The notes under the pieces were generated by a model. It saw only the letters and a program-made list of their open reading frames with translations, was not told where the DNA came from and searched no databases. From WHTK01 sp965197795 (lineage in GTDB: Bacteria; Chloroflexota; Dehalococcoidia; DSTF01; WHTK01), in NCBI GenBank assembly GCA_965197795.1, contig OZ240228.1, forward strand, positions 2,790,001 to 2,854,000: a stretch of DNA of 64,000 bases, in the 5' to 3' direction. This document shows positions 55,702-64,000 of the stretch, one piece after another. Position numbers and translations under genes: made by a program. Position 1 is the stretch's first letter, and each line of letters begins with the position of its first letter.

Positions 55702-56584
55702 TCCCGGACTCGCCCCTGCCGCGTGGGGCTCCGCCGCGAGGCGGCCCCGAGCGACCTCGAGGCCCTGACGGCGGCCCGCCGCGTGGTCCTGCAGGGCGGT
55801 CCGTGCGACCTCGCGGGCCGGAAGACGATTCGCCTCTGCCACCGTCCGGACGCTCCGATCTTCCCCACGGCTTGCCACCGGCTCCAGCCGGACGCTCAGT
55901 TCGGCCCCTTGGTCCGGGAGACGGCCTGCCCCGTCCTCTCGGCGGACCGGGCGGCCGTCCCTGACCAGCACGCACGCCCGCTGCCGGCGGCTGGCCTCGC
56001 GGCCGCCAGGCCGGCTTCGATCGCGGAAACCAGACCGGGCCCTCCTTCGCGACCTCGCCGCGAGGTTCGCGCCGTACCGTCGGCGGTGGGCGGCGATCCC
56101 GTGGCGGCGGACCATCGAAGCCGCGCCGCGGCCTTTCGGGGCGCTCTCGCGGCGGTCCATCCTCGCGATCGCGACGCGGGTAGCGCGCCGGCGAGTCGTC
56201 GCCATCGTCTCGAAACGCGCGGCTTTGCGGTTGCCCCTGCACCGGCATCTTTACCTCGCCGGCACGCGATGGTTTCGGCGTGGTCAGGGCCATCACCGTA
56301 AGACGGCCCGGCCCCACGTTCTCGATGGTGTGGTCGACGCCCGGCGGAATGAGCGCGACGTCCTGCTCCTCCAGCTCCTCGATCTGGAGGCCGGATTCGA
56401 GCCGCGCTTTGCCTTCGATAACGATGTAGAGCGAATCCGACGTGGTGAGACCACGGCGCTTTTCCGTCTGCTCCGTCTCCAGGCAGATCAGGTCGCAGAC
56501 CAGTCGCGGCCGATCGAACAGGTTGACGCGGATCGGACGCTCTCGCAGAAACCGCCGCGAGCGGCCGATGTTGACAAGATCCAT
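55583..56584 (-). CDS. Cupin protein with a long Arg/Gly/Pro-rich tail
   Basis: This protein of 333 residues starts at the ATG at 56584 (MDLVNIGRSRRFL). Residues 20-120 form a cupin barrel: LYIVIEGKARLESG, LEEQDVALIPPGVDHTIENVGPGRLTVMAL. The remaining 200 residues are disordered and dominated by Arg, Gly and Pro with RGG-, RGR- and GPRG-type repeats. Such tails bind RNA or promote condensates in other systems. The 3' end overlaps csoR by 119 bases, so the last part may be longer than the functional protein. It follows plsX after 7 bases. Confidence 0.75.
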   Translation of the reverse strand: MDLVNIGRSRRFLRERPIRVNLFDRPRLVCDLICLETEQTEKRRGLTTSDSLYIVIEGKARLESGLQIEELEEQDVALIPPGVDHTIENVGPGRLTVMALTTPKPSRAGEVKMPVQGQPQSRAFRDDGDDSPARYPRRDREDGPPRERPERPRRGFDGPPPRDRRPPPTVRREPRGEVAKEGPVWFPRSKPAWRPRGQPPAAGVRAGQGRPPGPPRGRGRPSPGPRGRTERPAGAGGKPWGRSERPDGGRGESSSGPRGRTDRPAGPRGGPPSGPRGRSGPPRGGAPRGRGESGTSQPDRRGGRGRPPPRQNGRPAPGRSASRTSGRRQSRES

Positions 56585-56591
56585 GGGACTC

Positions 56592-57626
56592 CTAGCGGCC
56601 TGCGGCCGAGGGCTCTTCCGTCTCGCTTCCCTGACGTGCTTCAGGCGCGAATGAGTCCCGCAAGACCGGGAGCAGGTCGCTCGCCGCCGCGGTGTTGGCC
56701 AGTCGCAACGCGTTCTTGATCGCGATGGCATCGGCGCGACCGTGCGCCACGACGACGACACCGTTGACGCCCAGCAGGTTGCCGCCGCCGTACTCCTCGT
56801 ACTGCAGGCGCTTCAGAACACGCCGCAGCGCCGGCTTGATCAGGATCGCGGCGCTGATAAACAGCGGGCTGCTCTTGATCACGCTGCGCACCTGCTCAAG
56901 GATGTAGTCCGCAACGCCTTCGCCGGCCTTGAGCGCCACGTTGCCGGTGAAACCGTCCGTGACGATGACGTCGCAGATGCTCTTGTGAATGTTGACGCCC
57001 TCGACGTTGCCGACGAAGTTGAGGCCGGACTCCTTGATGCGGTCGAAGGCTTCCACCGCCAGCTCGCTGCCTTTGCCGGCTTCTTCGCCGACGTTGAGCA
57101 GGCCGATTCGCGGGTTCTTGGTTGCCAGCACGTTCTCGGCGTACGCGGCGCCCATCTTGGCGAACTGCAGCAGGTGACTGGGGCGGCAGTCCACGTTGGC
57201 GCCCGCGTCGATCAGGAAGAGGCGACCCTCGTTGTAGGGCAGTACGGCGCCGAGCGCCGGCCGTTCCACGCCTGGGATGCGCCCAAGGACAAAGAAAGCC
57301 GACGTCGCGACCGCGCCGCTGTTGCCTGCCGAGACGACCGCAGCCGCCTCACCGTTTTTCACCATCGCGGTCGCGACGTTTATAGACGCATCGCGGCGCG
57401 TACGCACCGCCTTGACGACCTCGTCCTCATCCATCGTGATCGCGTCGCCGGCCGGGACAATGCTGACGCGCGGGTTCTTCGGGTGCTTCGCGAGCTCCGG
57501 TTCGATGACGTCCGGCGGCCCGACAAGGGCAACTGCGATGTCGAACTCTTTGGCGGCAAGGATGGCGCCTTGAACCTGCTCGCGTGGAGCGAGGTCGCCG
57601 CCCATGGCATCCAGCGCGACTCTCAA
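56592..57626 (-). CDS. plsX: Phosphate acyltransferase PlsX
   Basis: This protein of 344 residues is the membrane-associated enzyme that makes acyl-phosphate from acyl-ACP for phospholipid synthesis. Signatures are MRVALDAMGGDLAPREQVQGA, GNSGAVATSAFFVLGRIPGVERPALG, LLNVGEEAGKGSELAVEAF, ICDVIVTDGFTGNVALKAGEG and EYGGGNLLGVNGVVVVAHGRADA. The length is normal. The start overlaps the methyltransferase stop by four bases. The C-terminal acidic tail is not conserved. Confidence 0.96.
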   Translation of the reverse strand: MRVALDAMGGDLAPREQVQGAILAAKEFDIAVALVGPPDVIEPELAKHPKNPRVSIVPAGDAITMDEDEVVKAVRTRRDASINVATAMVKNGEAAAVVSAGNSGAVATSAFFVLGRIPGVERPALGAVLPYNEGRLFLIDAGANVDCRPSHLLQFAKMGAAYAENVLATKNPRIGLLNVGEEAGKGSELAVEAFDRIKESGLNFVGNVEGVNIHKSICDVIVTDGFTGNVALKAGEGVADYILEQVRSVIKSSPLFISAAILIKPALRRVLKRLQYEEYGGGNLLGVNGVVVVAHGRADAIAIKNALRLANTAAASDLLPVLRDSFAPEARQGSETEEPSAAGR

Positions 57627-58438
57627 ACAGACTCCTCCAGCCTGGCGACAAAGATCAAATCGTCCCCGAATCCTACGGGAGACAGATCGTAGTCGCCGTA
57701 GACGTGTGTAACACGCATACCAGACTGCTGCAATAGTAGCGCTAACTCCGCCTGCGTGGAGTGCCGCAGCTCCGTCACGAAGACGCTGCGTTTGACGCTC
57801 CCGTCACTCGCGACGCGGTCGTAAACGTACGTCAGGCGACGCACCATGCGCGCCGGATCCGGCTGCTCCGCCGCCAGCTTCATGATCACGTCGCCCGTCG
57901 CGGGGTCGGTGCGAGTCCAGTTGAGCTGCAGTGGCGCCCAGTCGGCCTCTTCCCAGGAGACGCTGGCCGGCGAGCGCACGCTGAACGAAAGGATGCCGTC
58001 CGGCCGCATGTGCTCACGCGCGCGGCGCAAGCAGGCGAGCTGCTCGTCCGTCGTCAGGAGGTGCTGAAACGTGTTCGCCGCGATGAAGACCATGCCGAAC
58101 GAACGCTTCAGGTCGAACGACGTCATGTCAGCCTGCAGGACGTCGAGACTCCCCTTGACCTCACCAGCATGCTTCAGACACCGGCGTGCCTGGGCCAGCA
58201 TTGAGGGCGACGTATCGATGCCCACGACCTCGTAGCCGGCCTTGGCCAACGGGACCGCGACGCGGCCGCTGCCGACCCCGAGCTCGAGCAACGGACCGTC
58301 CACTGACCGCGCCAAGTTCTCGTAGAAGCCGACGTCTTCCGTAAGGTCCTCGTACGAGAAGTCGTAGATGTCGGCGATTGAAGCGTAGGGATCATCGGTC
58401 AAGGCACCAAACTCCCAGCGGCGGGTCAGCTTCCTCAT
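57623..58438 (-). CDS. Class I SAM-dependent methyltransferase
   Basis: This protein has 271 residues from the ATG at 58438; a longer frame runs into the tRNA-Thr gene and is not used. ASIADIYDFSYEDLTEDVGF is followed by the cofactor motif PLLELGVGSGRVAVPLAKAGYEVVGIDTSPSMLAQAR, then DMTSFDLKRSFGMVFIAANTFQHLLT. It resembles small-molecule methyltransferases of unknown substrate. It is coupled to plsX by an ATGA overlap. Confidence 0.9.
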   Translation of the reverse strand: MRKLTRRWEFGALTDDPYASIADIYDFSYEDLTEDVGFYENLARSVDGPLLELGVGSGRVAVPLAKAGYEVVGIDTSPSMLAQARRCLKHAGEVKGSLDVLQADMTSFDLKRSFGMVFIAANTFQHLLTTDEQLACLRRAREHMRPDGILSFSVRSPASVSWEEADWAPLQLNWTRTDPATGDVIMKLAAEQPDPARMVRRLTYVYDRVASDGSVKRSVFVTELRHSTQAELALLLQQSGMRVTHVYGDYDLSPVGFGDDLIFVARLEESV

Positions 58439-58527
58439 GTTACCCGCTACGCGCCGGGCCTCGTGCTCATGGCCGATCCGAAGGGCAGGCCGGCGGCTTC
58501 TGATATTAGGGAGCTTCAGGGACGGGC

Positions 58528-58602
58528 TGGAGCCGGCGGGGAGATTCGAACTCCCGGCCTGCCGATTACGAATCGGCTGCTCTACCACTGAGCTACGCCG
58601 GC
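58528..58602 (-). tRNA. tRNA-Thr (CGT)
   Basis: The cloverleaf is complete: acceptor GCCGGCG/CGCCGGC, D-arm GCTCAGTGGTAGAGC, anticodon arm GCCGA-TTCGTAA-TCGGC (anticodon CGT), T-arm CGGGAG-TTCGAAT-CTCCCG, discriminator T and an encoded CCA end. Confidence 0.95.
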
Positions 58603-58728
58603 CCGAAAGACAGCGCCTGCCCTTCCATGAAGAGACAGACGCGTCGAAATTCTAGCACAGGAAGACGGCGAGGCCGCCGAATCGCAGCCTCGCCGCGAAT
58701 TGCCCGTCGGGTTGACGGCGACTGCTGG

Positions 58729-59085
58729 TTATGCCGGTGGGACGTCGCTTTCGGCCAGGCCAATGACGTTACCGGACGGGTCCGCAAACTGCGCCATCGT
58801 CACCATGCCGGGCAGGACGGTGCGTTCCATGATCACCTTGCCGCCGATCGCCTTGGCCTTCTCCAGATACGCGTCGATGCTGTCCACCTCGACGTAGACC
58901 TTGACGCTGGCTTTGCCATCTTGCGAGGCGGTAATGCCGCCGCCGATGCCGTTATCCACCGCCGACACGATGCCGTAGTTCATCGGATTGCTGGCATCCA
59001 CGGTCCAGTCAAACATGCCGCTGTAGAAGTCTTGCAGCTTCTTGCCGTCGGTTCCCTCGATCTCGAAGTGAGTTACTTTCGCCAT
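58729..59085 (-). CDS. VOC (glyoxalase-like) family protein
   Basis: This protein of 118 residues starts at the ATG at 59085 after an AGAGGAGGAG ribosome-binding site. KVTHFEIEGTDGKKLQDFYSGMFDW is the typical first beta-alpha unit and VTMAQFADPSGNVIGLAESD the last, with metal-binding positions (His, Glu) plausible. The family includes dioxygenases, glyoxalases and resistance proteins; the substrate is not known. It follows the ArsR-SRPBCC gene on the same strand. Confidence 0.88.
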   Translation of the reverse strand: MAKVTHFEIEGTDGKKLQDFYSGMFDWTVDASNPMNYGIVSAVDNGIGGGITASQDGKASVKVYVEVDSIDAYLEKAKAIGGKVIMERTVLPGMVTMAQFADPSGNVIGLAESDVPPA

Positions 59086-59165
59086 TTCTCCTCCTCTAGG
59101 AACAAGCCTATCCATCTGTCCGGCCGTCTTTGTTAACAGCTCATAAACTAATTCGTTGCGCAACC

Positions 59166-59974
59166 TTAGTGATCACGGTTCGAGTCCACCCAGGGGTCCG
59201 GTCCAGGATCTTGCCCCGCGGCCGCCGGCGCCAGTCGCGGTAGGTGGTGATCCCATCCCTCGGCGTGCTTGAGCGCTGCTTCGCCCGCCAGCCCGCTGTG
59301 CCGCAACCGCAGGATCGTGCCGTCTCCGTCGGGCGTCAGGGTGATCTCAACCCGCGTCGAGCCGGGAGCGATGGGGTTGTTCTCCCAGCCCCAGGTCAGG
59401 ACGATCCGGCTGTGCGGCACAATTTCGACGTACTCTCCCAGCGCGACGTCTTTGCCGGTGACGTTGACGCGATAGGCGCCGCCAGGGCGTGGGTCGAGCA
59501 TGGCGTCGACCCCCTTCCAGTGCACCAGCTTGACCGGATCGATGAAGAACTCGAACACGACCTCGGGCGGGCAGCGATGCGCACCTCTTTCTCTACGTAG
59601 TCCACCTCAGTCGTCATCGCGCTGCCTCCGTTCTTCCGCCTCCGTTCTTCCGCCTCCGCCTCTCGCGTCAGTCGCGAGAGCGCATCGTCCCAGAATGCGT
59701 CGATAAATGCGCGCAGCTCGGCCAGTCCTTCCGGCCGTGCCTGGTAGAGCCGGCGCGTGCCCAGTTTGCGCTCCGATACCAGCCCCGCGGCTTTGAGTAC
59801 CTGCAGATGCTGCGAAATCGCCGGCCGGCTGACCGAAAAATGCCCGGCGATCTGGCCCGAAGCCATCTCCGCACCGCCGATCAGCTGCAGTATCTCCTGC
59901 CGCCGTGGCTCTGCGAGGGCACGGAGCACGTCTTGCATGCCCTCGACAGTAAGCCGCGCCTTACGTAGCGTCAA
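59166..59974 (-). pseudogene. ArsR regulator fused to an SRPBCC (AHSA1) domain, frameshifted
   Basis: The N-terminal part is an ArsR-type winged helix: LRALAEPRRQEILQLIGGAEMASGQIAGHFSVSRPAISQHLQVLKAAGLVSERKLGTRRLYQ. Without a stop it continues to MTTEVDYVEKEVRIAARP, the start of an SRPBCC domain. The rest of this domain (VFEFFIDPVKLVHWKGVDAM, RIVLTWGWENNP) is in the next frame, ending at 59166. A missing base near 59560 (CCCGCCCGAGG) restores one protein of about 268 residues. ArsR and SRPBCC genes are often neighbours; here they appear fused. Confidence 0.75.
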
Positions 59975-59986
59975 GCCGCAGGAGTT

Positions 59987-61405
59987 TCAGCGCGTTAGAA
60001 GCGGCGGCAACCTGCCGGCCCAGGGACGTGCTTGCTCCAGCTGCGCCGCGAGCCGAAGCAACGTCGCTTCCTCCCCCGGCCGGGCCGCGAAGTGCGTGCC
60101 GATAGGCAATCCGGCCTCGTTCCAATACAGCGGCACCGACATTGCCGGCTGGCCGGTCAGGTTGAACAACGGCGTGACCGGGACGAGCTCGTAAGCCTTG
60201 CGGTTGAGCCGCTTGATGTCCTCTTTCGTGCTGTCCATGAAGCCCAGCTCGGGCGGTGGCATGCCCAGGGTCGGCGTCAGCCAGACGTCGTGATCGGCGA
60301 AGAAGGCCGCCGCGGTCGCCGTAAAAGACGCGAACGCGTCCATAGCAGCAAGGTAGTCGACGGCAGGAAGCTGTTTGCCTGCCTCGTAGGCTGACCAGGT
60401 CAACGACTCAAGCTCATCACCCTGCGGCGCCCGGCCCGCGGAGGCCGCCATCTGCTCGAGATTGGCTGCCATGTGCGAAAACCACACCGTGTCGAACGCG
60501 TTGGTGAACCGCTCACCGTCGATGGCGGGCGCAGCCTCGACGACATCGTGCCCCAGGCTCTGGCACAGAGCCGCGGCGTCCCGAACCGCCGTGATGCAGT
60601 CAGGATGGAACGCGTCGCCGCTGACGCTCTGAGTCGAAAAGGCGATTCGCAGGCGTCCCTGTGTGCGGCGAGTCTCTTCCAGGAAGCTGGTCGGTGGCCG
60701 CGGCAGCCTGAAGGGCGCGCCGGGTATCTGGCCCGCCGTCGCGTCGAGCAGTCCTGCGCTATCGCGCACTGAGACCGTGATCACATGAGCGACGCCGAGG
60801 AAGCCGGTGAGGGCGTGAATGCCGGGCATGCGTCCCCGGCTGGGTTTTAGCCCGAAGAGGCCGCAACAGGACGCCGGGATGCGAATCGAACCACCGCCGT
60901 CGTTGCCGTGAGCCGCCGGCACCATGCGAGCCGCCACCGCGGCTGCCGAGCCGCCGCTGGAACCGCCCGGCGTCCTCGACGTGTCCCACGGATTGCGCGC
61001 CGGGCCGAAGAGGCGCGGCTCGGTAATCGGCAGCAGGCCTAACTCAGGTGTGTTGGTCTTACCCAACGTCACGAGGCCGGCGCGCTTGTGGCGCTTCACC
61101 AGCTCCGAGTCCTCCGCCGGCACGACGTCCTTGAGGTAACGCGAACCGCTGGTGGCGCGTACGCCGCCATACGGCGCGCCGAGGTCCTTTAGCAGGAAGG
61201 GCACGCCCGAAAACGGCCCGTCCGGGATCCCCGCTTCGACGGCGGCTCGTGCCTCGTCGTACATCCGCGTGACGACGGCGTTCAGCCCCGGGTTAAGGCG
61301 CTCGATGCGCGCGATCGCCGCCTCGATCAGCTCGCCGGGCTTGGCCTGACGCGATCGCACCAGCTCCGCCTGCGCCGTGGCGTCGAGACGATAGAAGTCG
61401 TCCAC
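59987..61405 (-). CDS. Amidase signature family enzyme
   Basis: This protein has 472 residues from the GTG at 61405; the longer frame runs antisense into glnII. Catalytic Ser-cisSer-Lys are visible: the lysine in PFLLKDLGAPYGG, and the serines in TPGGSSGGSAAAVAARMVP followed by GNDGGGSIRIPASCCGLFGLKPSRGR. The C-terminus is GQPAMSVPLYWNEAGLPIG. It hydrolyses an amide bond, but the substrate is not predictable. It lies between the ArsR-SRPBCC gene and glnII on the same strand. Confidence 0.93.
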   Translation of the reverse strand: MDDFYRLDATAQAELVRSRQAKPGELIEAAIARIERLNPGLNAVVTRMYDEARAAVEAGIPDGPFSGVPFLLKDLGAPYGGVRATSGSRYLKDVVPAEDSELVKRHKRAGLVTLGKTNTPELGLLPITEPRLFGPARNPWDTSRTPGGSSGGSAAAVAARMVPAAHGNDGGGSIRIPASCCGLFGLKPSRGRMPGIHALTGFLGVAHVITVSVRDSAGLLDATAGQIPGAPFRLPRPPTSFLEETRRTQGRLRIAFSTQSVSGDAFHPDCITAVRDAAALCQSLGHDVVEAAPAIDGERFTNAFDTVWFSHMAANLEQMAASAGRAPQGDELESLTWSAYEAGKQLPAVDYLAAMDAFASFTATAAAFFADHDVWLTPTLGMPPPELGFMDSTKEDIKRLNRKAYELVPVTPLFNLTGQPAMSVPLYWNEAGLPIGTHFAARPGEEATLLRLAAQLEQARPWAGRLPPLLTR

Positions 61406-61426
61406 GGGCGTAGCGTAACAAAGCCA

Positions 61427-61452
61427 GAGGCCGGTCCGATCGGACCGGCCTC
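61427..61452 (-). terminator. Terminator of glnII
   Basis: GAGGCCGGTCC and GGACCGGCCTC form a perfect 11-bp stem around GATC, followed on the minus strand by TGGCTTTGTT. It lies 21 bases after the glnII stop. Confidence 0.8.
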
Positions 61453-61473
61453 TTAAGTTCGAGCTCGTTGCGA

Positions 61474-62469
61474 CTAGTAGTTGCCGGAGACCGTCTCCAT
61501 GATCAGCCGCGTCACAATGTAAGGGTCCATGTTGGCGCAGGGGCGGCGGTCTTCGATGTAGCCCATGCCATCCTTTTCGACCTGCCACGGGATGCGCACC
61601 GAAGCCCCTCGGTCGGAAACGCCGTAGAAGTACTCCTTATAGGACGCCGTTTCGTGCTGGCCTGTGAGGCGATCTTCGATGCCAAAGCCGTAGTTCGCGA
61701 TGTGCAGGTCGTGGCGCTTCTTCAGCGCCTCAGCCGCGTCGATGTTGGGCTGGTAGGACGTGCGCATGGCGTTGGTGGAGAAGTTGGTGTGACAGCCGGC
61801 GCCGTTCCAGTCGCCGCGCACCGGCTTTGGGTCCAGCGTCGCACTGACGCCGAAGTCCTCGGCCACGCGATACAGCAGCCAGCGGGCCAGCCAGAGGTGG
61901 TCCGACACCTCGAGCGCGGCGAGTGGGCCGACCTGGAACTCCCACTGTCCCGGCATAACCTCGGCGTTGATGCCCGCGATGCCCAGGCCTGCGTCAAGCG
62001 AGGCGTTGAGATGCGCCTCGACGATCGGGCGGCCAAATACTTCGTCGTCGCCGACGCCGCAGTAGTAGCCACCCTGCGGGGCCGGGAAACCGTGCTCCGG
62101 GAAGCCAAGCGGGCGCGCGCCGTCGAAGAAGGTGTATTCCTGCTCCAGACCGAACCAGTAATCGTCGTCCTTGACCTGCTCGGCAACGCGTGCGCAGGCG
62201 GCGCGCGTGTTGGTCGGGTGGGGCGACATGTCTGTCAACAGCACCTCGGCCATGACCAGCTTGTCGTTGCCGCCGCGGATTGGGTCGGACACAAGGCGTA
62301 CCGGTCGCAGTACGCAGTCTGAGCGGTCGCCGGGCGCCTGGTTTGTTGACGAACCGTCGAAGCCCCAGATCGACGGCTCCTCTCCGTCCGGCACGATCTT
62401 GGTTTTGGAGCGGAGTTTGGCGGTCGGTTCCGTCCCGTCTACCCAGATGTATTCTGCCTTGTACGGCAT
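61474..62469 (-). CDS. glnII: Glutamine synthetase, type II (eukaryote-like)
   Basis: This protein of 331 residues starts at the ATG at 62469, preceded by GGGGAGGACT. It condenses glutamate and ammonia. GSII-specific signatures are EYIWVDGTEPTAKLRSKTK, IWGFDGSSTNQAPGDRSDC, WFGLEQEYTFFD, GINAEVMPGQWEFQVG, RGDWNGAGCHTNFST and ENRRP-like EDRRPCANMDPY. Its shortness compared with GSI is normal for this class. With glnB and amt directly upstream on the same strand it forms an ammonium-assimilation group. Confidence 0.96.
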   Translation of the reverse strand: MPYKAEYIWVDGTEPTAKLRSKTKIVPDGEEPSIWGFDGSSTNQAPGDRSDCVLRPVRLVSDPIRGGNDKLVMAEVLLTDMSPHPTNTRAACARVAEQVKDDDYWFGLEQEYTFFDGARPLGFPEHGFPAPQGGYYCGVGDDEVFGRPIVEAHLNASLDAGLGIAGINAEVMPGQWEFQVGPLAALEVSDHLWLARWLLYRVAEDFGVSATLDPKPVRGDWNGAGCHTNFSTNAMRTSYQPNIDAAEALKKRHDLHIANYGFGIEDRLTGQHETASYKEYFYGVSDRGASVRIPWQVEKDGMGYIEDRRPCANMDPYIVTRLIMETVSGNY

Positions 62470-62622
62470 TCGAGTCCTCCCCCTCATGTCTGCCGCGCTG
62501 GAGGTCCTGCCCCACGCGGAATCGCTACTCTGTATTGTTTATAGCTTCAGACGGCGCAAGGCGCCAGAGCAGACTCGTCTCTGACGCCTCGGGCAGTCAG
62601 CAATTCACGCAAACTTCATCAG

Positions 62623-62964
62623 CTACAGCGCCGAGTCTCCCCGCTCTCCCGTACGTACACGGATCGCGTCGCCGACCGGAATGACGAAGATCTTGCCGTC
62701 GCCAATCGCGCCGGTCCGCGACGCCTCGACGATGACGCCGATCGCTTTCTCGGTGGCAGCATCGCTGACTACGAGCTCGATCTTGGTCTTCGGCAGCATG
62801 TCGACGCGGTACTCCTCACCGCCGCGGCCGGCGTGGACGATGCCCTTCTGCACACCACGGCCCGTGACACCGACGATGTTCATGCCCACGAATCCGGCAT
62901 CAGCCAGGGCTTCCTTGACCGCCGCCATTCGCTCCGGACGAACGATGGCTTCTATCTTGTTCAT
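62623..62964 (-). CDS. glnB: Nitrogen regulatory protein P-II
   Basis: This protein of 113 residues starts at the ATG at 62964, with AAGGAGCG upstream. MNKIEAIVRPERMAAVKEAL, GFVGMNIVGVTGRGVQKG, the T-loop with Tyr52 (GGEEYRVDMLPKTKIE) and the C-terminal GAIGDGKIFVIPVGDAIRVRTGE are typical. P-II trimers sense 2-oxoglutarate and ATP/ADP and block the Amt channel. The Tyr may be uridylylated. It is 34 bases downstream of amt, the classic amt-glnB pair. Confidence 0.97.
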   Translation of the reverse strand: MNKIEAIVRPERMAAVKEALADAGFVGMNIVGVTGRGVQKGIVHAGRGGEEYRVDMLPKTKIELVVSDAATEKAIGVIVEASRTGAIGDGKIFVIPVGDAIRVRTGERGDSAL

Positions 62965-62998
62965 TTCTAACGCGCTCCTTGCGAACTCGTTCGCGGAA

Positions 62999-64000
62999 CT
63001 AGGAACCGGACCCACCGGCTTCAGGTGTTACCGGGATGCCAGCATAAGGCGCACCACCATCAAGTTGATAGGCTCGCTCGCCGTGCTCCGTAACGTCGAC
63101 GCCGATGAGCTCCTCGTCCTCTGAAACGCGGAGGCCCAATGTCACGTCGAGGACACGAAGGATGACGTAGGTCACTACGAAGGAGTAGACGATGGTGCCC
63201 GCAACCGCGACCACCTGGTCGAGCAGCTGTTCCTCGTTGCCTTTGAACAGACCCTCGGCTCCGCCGAACGCCGCGAACAGACCGACCGCAATCGCGCCCC
63301 AGGCGCCGCCGACGCCGTGCACGCCGACAACGTCCAGCGAGTCGTCCAGGCCGACTCGGATGCGTATCTGGACGGCGGCATAGCAGAGCGCACCCGCGCC
63401 CAGGCCGATGCCGAGCGCCGGCATCGTCGTCACGAAGCCCGCCGCGGGTGTAATCGCCACGAGGCCCGCTACAGCGCCGGCGGCTGCACCGACCACGCTG
63501 GGCTTGCCGCTCCTTATCCAGCTCAACGCGACCCAGGCGACCATCGCACCCGCCGTAGCAACGTGGGTGACCACGAACGCATTGGAAGCGCTCACGCCGG
63601 AGGTCAGGGCGCTACCGGCGTTGAAGCCGAACCAACCGAACCAGAGCAGCGCGGCGCCGATGACCACCATGGTGACGTCGTGCGGCTCCATCGGCTCGCG
63701 GCCGAAGTTATGGCGCTTGCCGTAGACGAATGCCGCCGCCAGGGCCGCGACGCCCGCGTTGATGTGAACCACCGTGCCGCCGGCGAAGTCGAGCGCGCCC
63801 ATGTCGCCGATCCAGCCGCCGCCCCAGACCCAGTGCGCCATCGGGTCGTAGACCAGCGTGGCCCACAGGACTATGAAGACCAGGAAGGTGCTGAACTTGG
63901 CGCGTTCAGCGAAAGCTCCAGTAATGAGCGCCGGGGTGATCACGGCGAACATGAGCTGGAAGATCATGAACGTCTGGTGCGTGATCGTGTCAGCGTAAGG
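62999..64000 (-). CDS. amt: Ammonium transporter Amt, 5' end beyond the window
   Basis: The visible C-terminal 333 residues contain FMIFQLMFAVITPALITGAFAER, WVWGGGWIGDMGALDFAGGTVVHINAG with the pore histidine region, LLWFGWFGFNAGSAL and LDVVGVHGVGGAWGAIAVGLFA with the twin-histidine partner. The frame is open to the right edge. The C-terminal tail is cytoplasmic. It forms trimeric ammonium channels regulated by GlnB, whose gene follows. Confidence 0.97.
   Translation of the reverse strand, partial: PYADTITHQTFMIFQLMFAVITPALITGAFAERAKFSTFLVFIVLWATLVYDPMAHWVWGGGWIGDMGALDFAGGTVVHINAGVAALAAAFVYGKRHNFGREPMEPHDVTMVVIGAALLWFGWFGFNAGSALTSGVSASNAFVVTHVATAGAMVAWVALSWIRSGKPSVVGAAAGAVAGLVAITPAAGFVTTMPALGIGLGAGALCYAAVQIRIRVGLDDSLDVVGVHGVGGAWGAIAVGLFAAFGGAEGLFKGNEEQLLDQVVAVAGTIVYSFVVTYVILRVLDVTLGLRVSEDEELIGVDVTEHGERAYQLDGGAPYAGIPVTPEAGGSGS

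Overview
This 64 kb window is high-GC bacterial chromosome carrying one integrated mobile element. The gene set suggests a Chloroflexota-type (Dehalococcoidia-like) bacterium: an rpoC of 1482 codons with a long coiled-coil insertion, recA-recX next to yggS-proC-yggT, a eukaryote-type (GSII) glutamine synthetase, a citramalate synthase, a geranylgeranyl-reductase-type flavoprotein and Gram-positive-type SOS boxes of the form GAAC-N4-GTTC. This placement is inferred from gene content and was not tested by phylogeny.

Layout. 1-10 kb: end of a zinc metallopeptidase gene, a glycerate kinase, several tiny membrane or zinc-ribbon proteins (one behind a textbook LexA-type promoter), yggS-proC-yggT, DUF167, recA behind a second SOS promoter, a GIY-YIG nuclease gene flanked by REP-like palindromes, recX, a cytochrome P450 and murI. 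10-19 kb: rpoB and rpoC, with a strong terminator. 19-31.7 kb: metabolic genes, including a flavoprotein reductase, ilvE, an MBL hydrolase operon ending in a degenerate Nudix protein, a LarA-like racemase homologue, an SDR/CoA-transferase operon, a RodZ-like HTH-PASTA protein and a ChrA transporter.

31.9-44.6 kb: an integrated element bounded by near-identical 28-bp direct repeats. It carries a tyrosine recombinase, an excisionase-like protein, a split RepA-like ATPase beside an AT-rich origin-like region, a VapBC-type pair, an HNH-DGQHR protein broken by a frameshift, a HARE-HTH protein, a DNA methyltransferase fused to a nuclease-like domain, several aberrant tRNA-like genes, and an IS transposase whose two halves now face opposite ways. 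Inverting a 2.25 kb block would restore the transposase exactly.

44.7-64 kb: a broken polytopic membrane gene and a broken GT87 gene, a lipoprotein, a two-component system with a third co-expressed exported protein, cimA with a structured leader, and a thiol-redox cluster (trxB, a ferredoxin:thioredoxin reductase catalytic subunit, trxA, csoR). These are followed by a cupin protein with an RG-rich tail, plsX, a methyltransferase, tRNA-Thr, a VOC protein, an ArsR-SRPBCC fusion, an amidase, and the nitrogen-assimilation run amt-glnB-glnII.

The most striking observation is the thioredoxin reductase subunit at 54343-54807. Its active-site cysteine in the CHC motif is encoded by an in-frame TGA. 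The FTR-like reading frame continues intact beyond it, and 21 nt downstream is a hairpin with the AGGTCT apex known from bacterial SECIS elements. This strongly suggests a selenocysteine-containing FTR. Five genes in the window appear to be broken by single-base shifts, four of them consistent with a missing base, so assembly errors must be considered for those genes.
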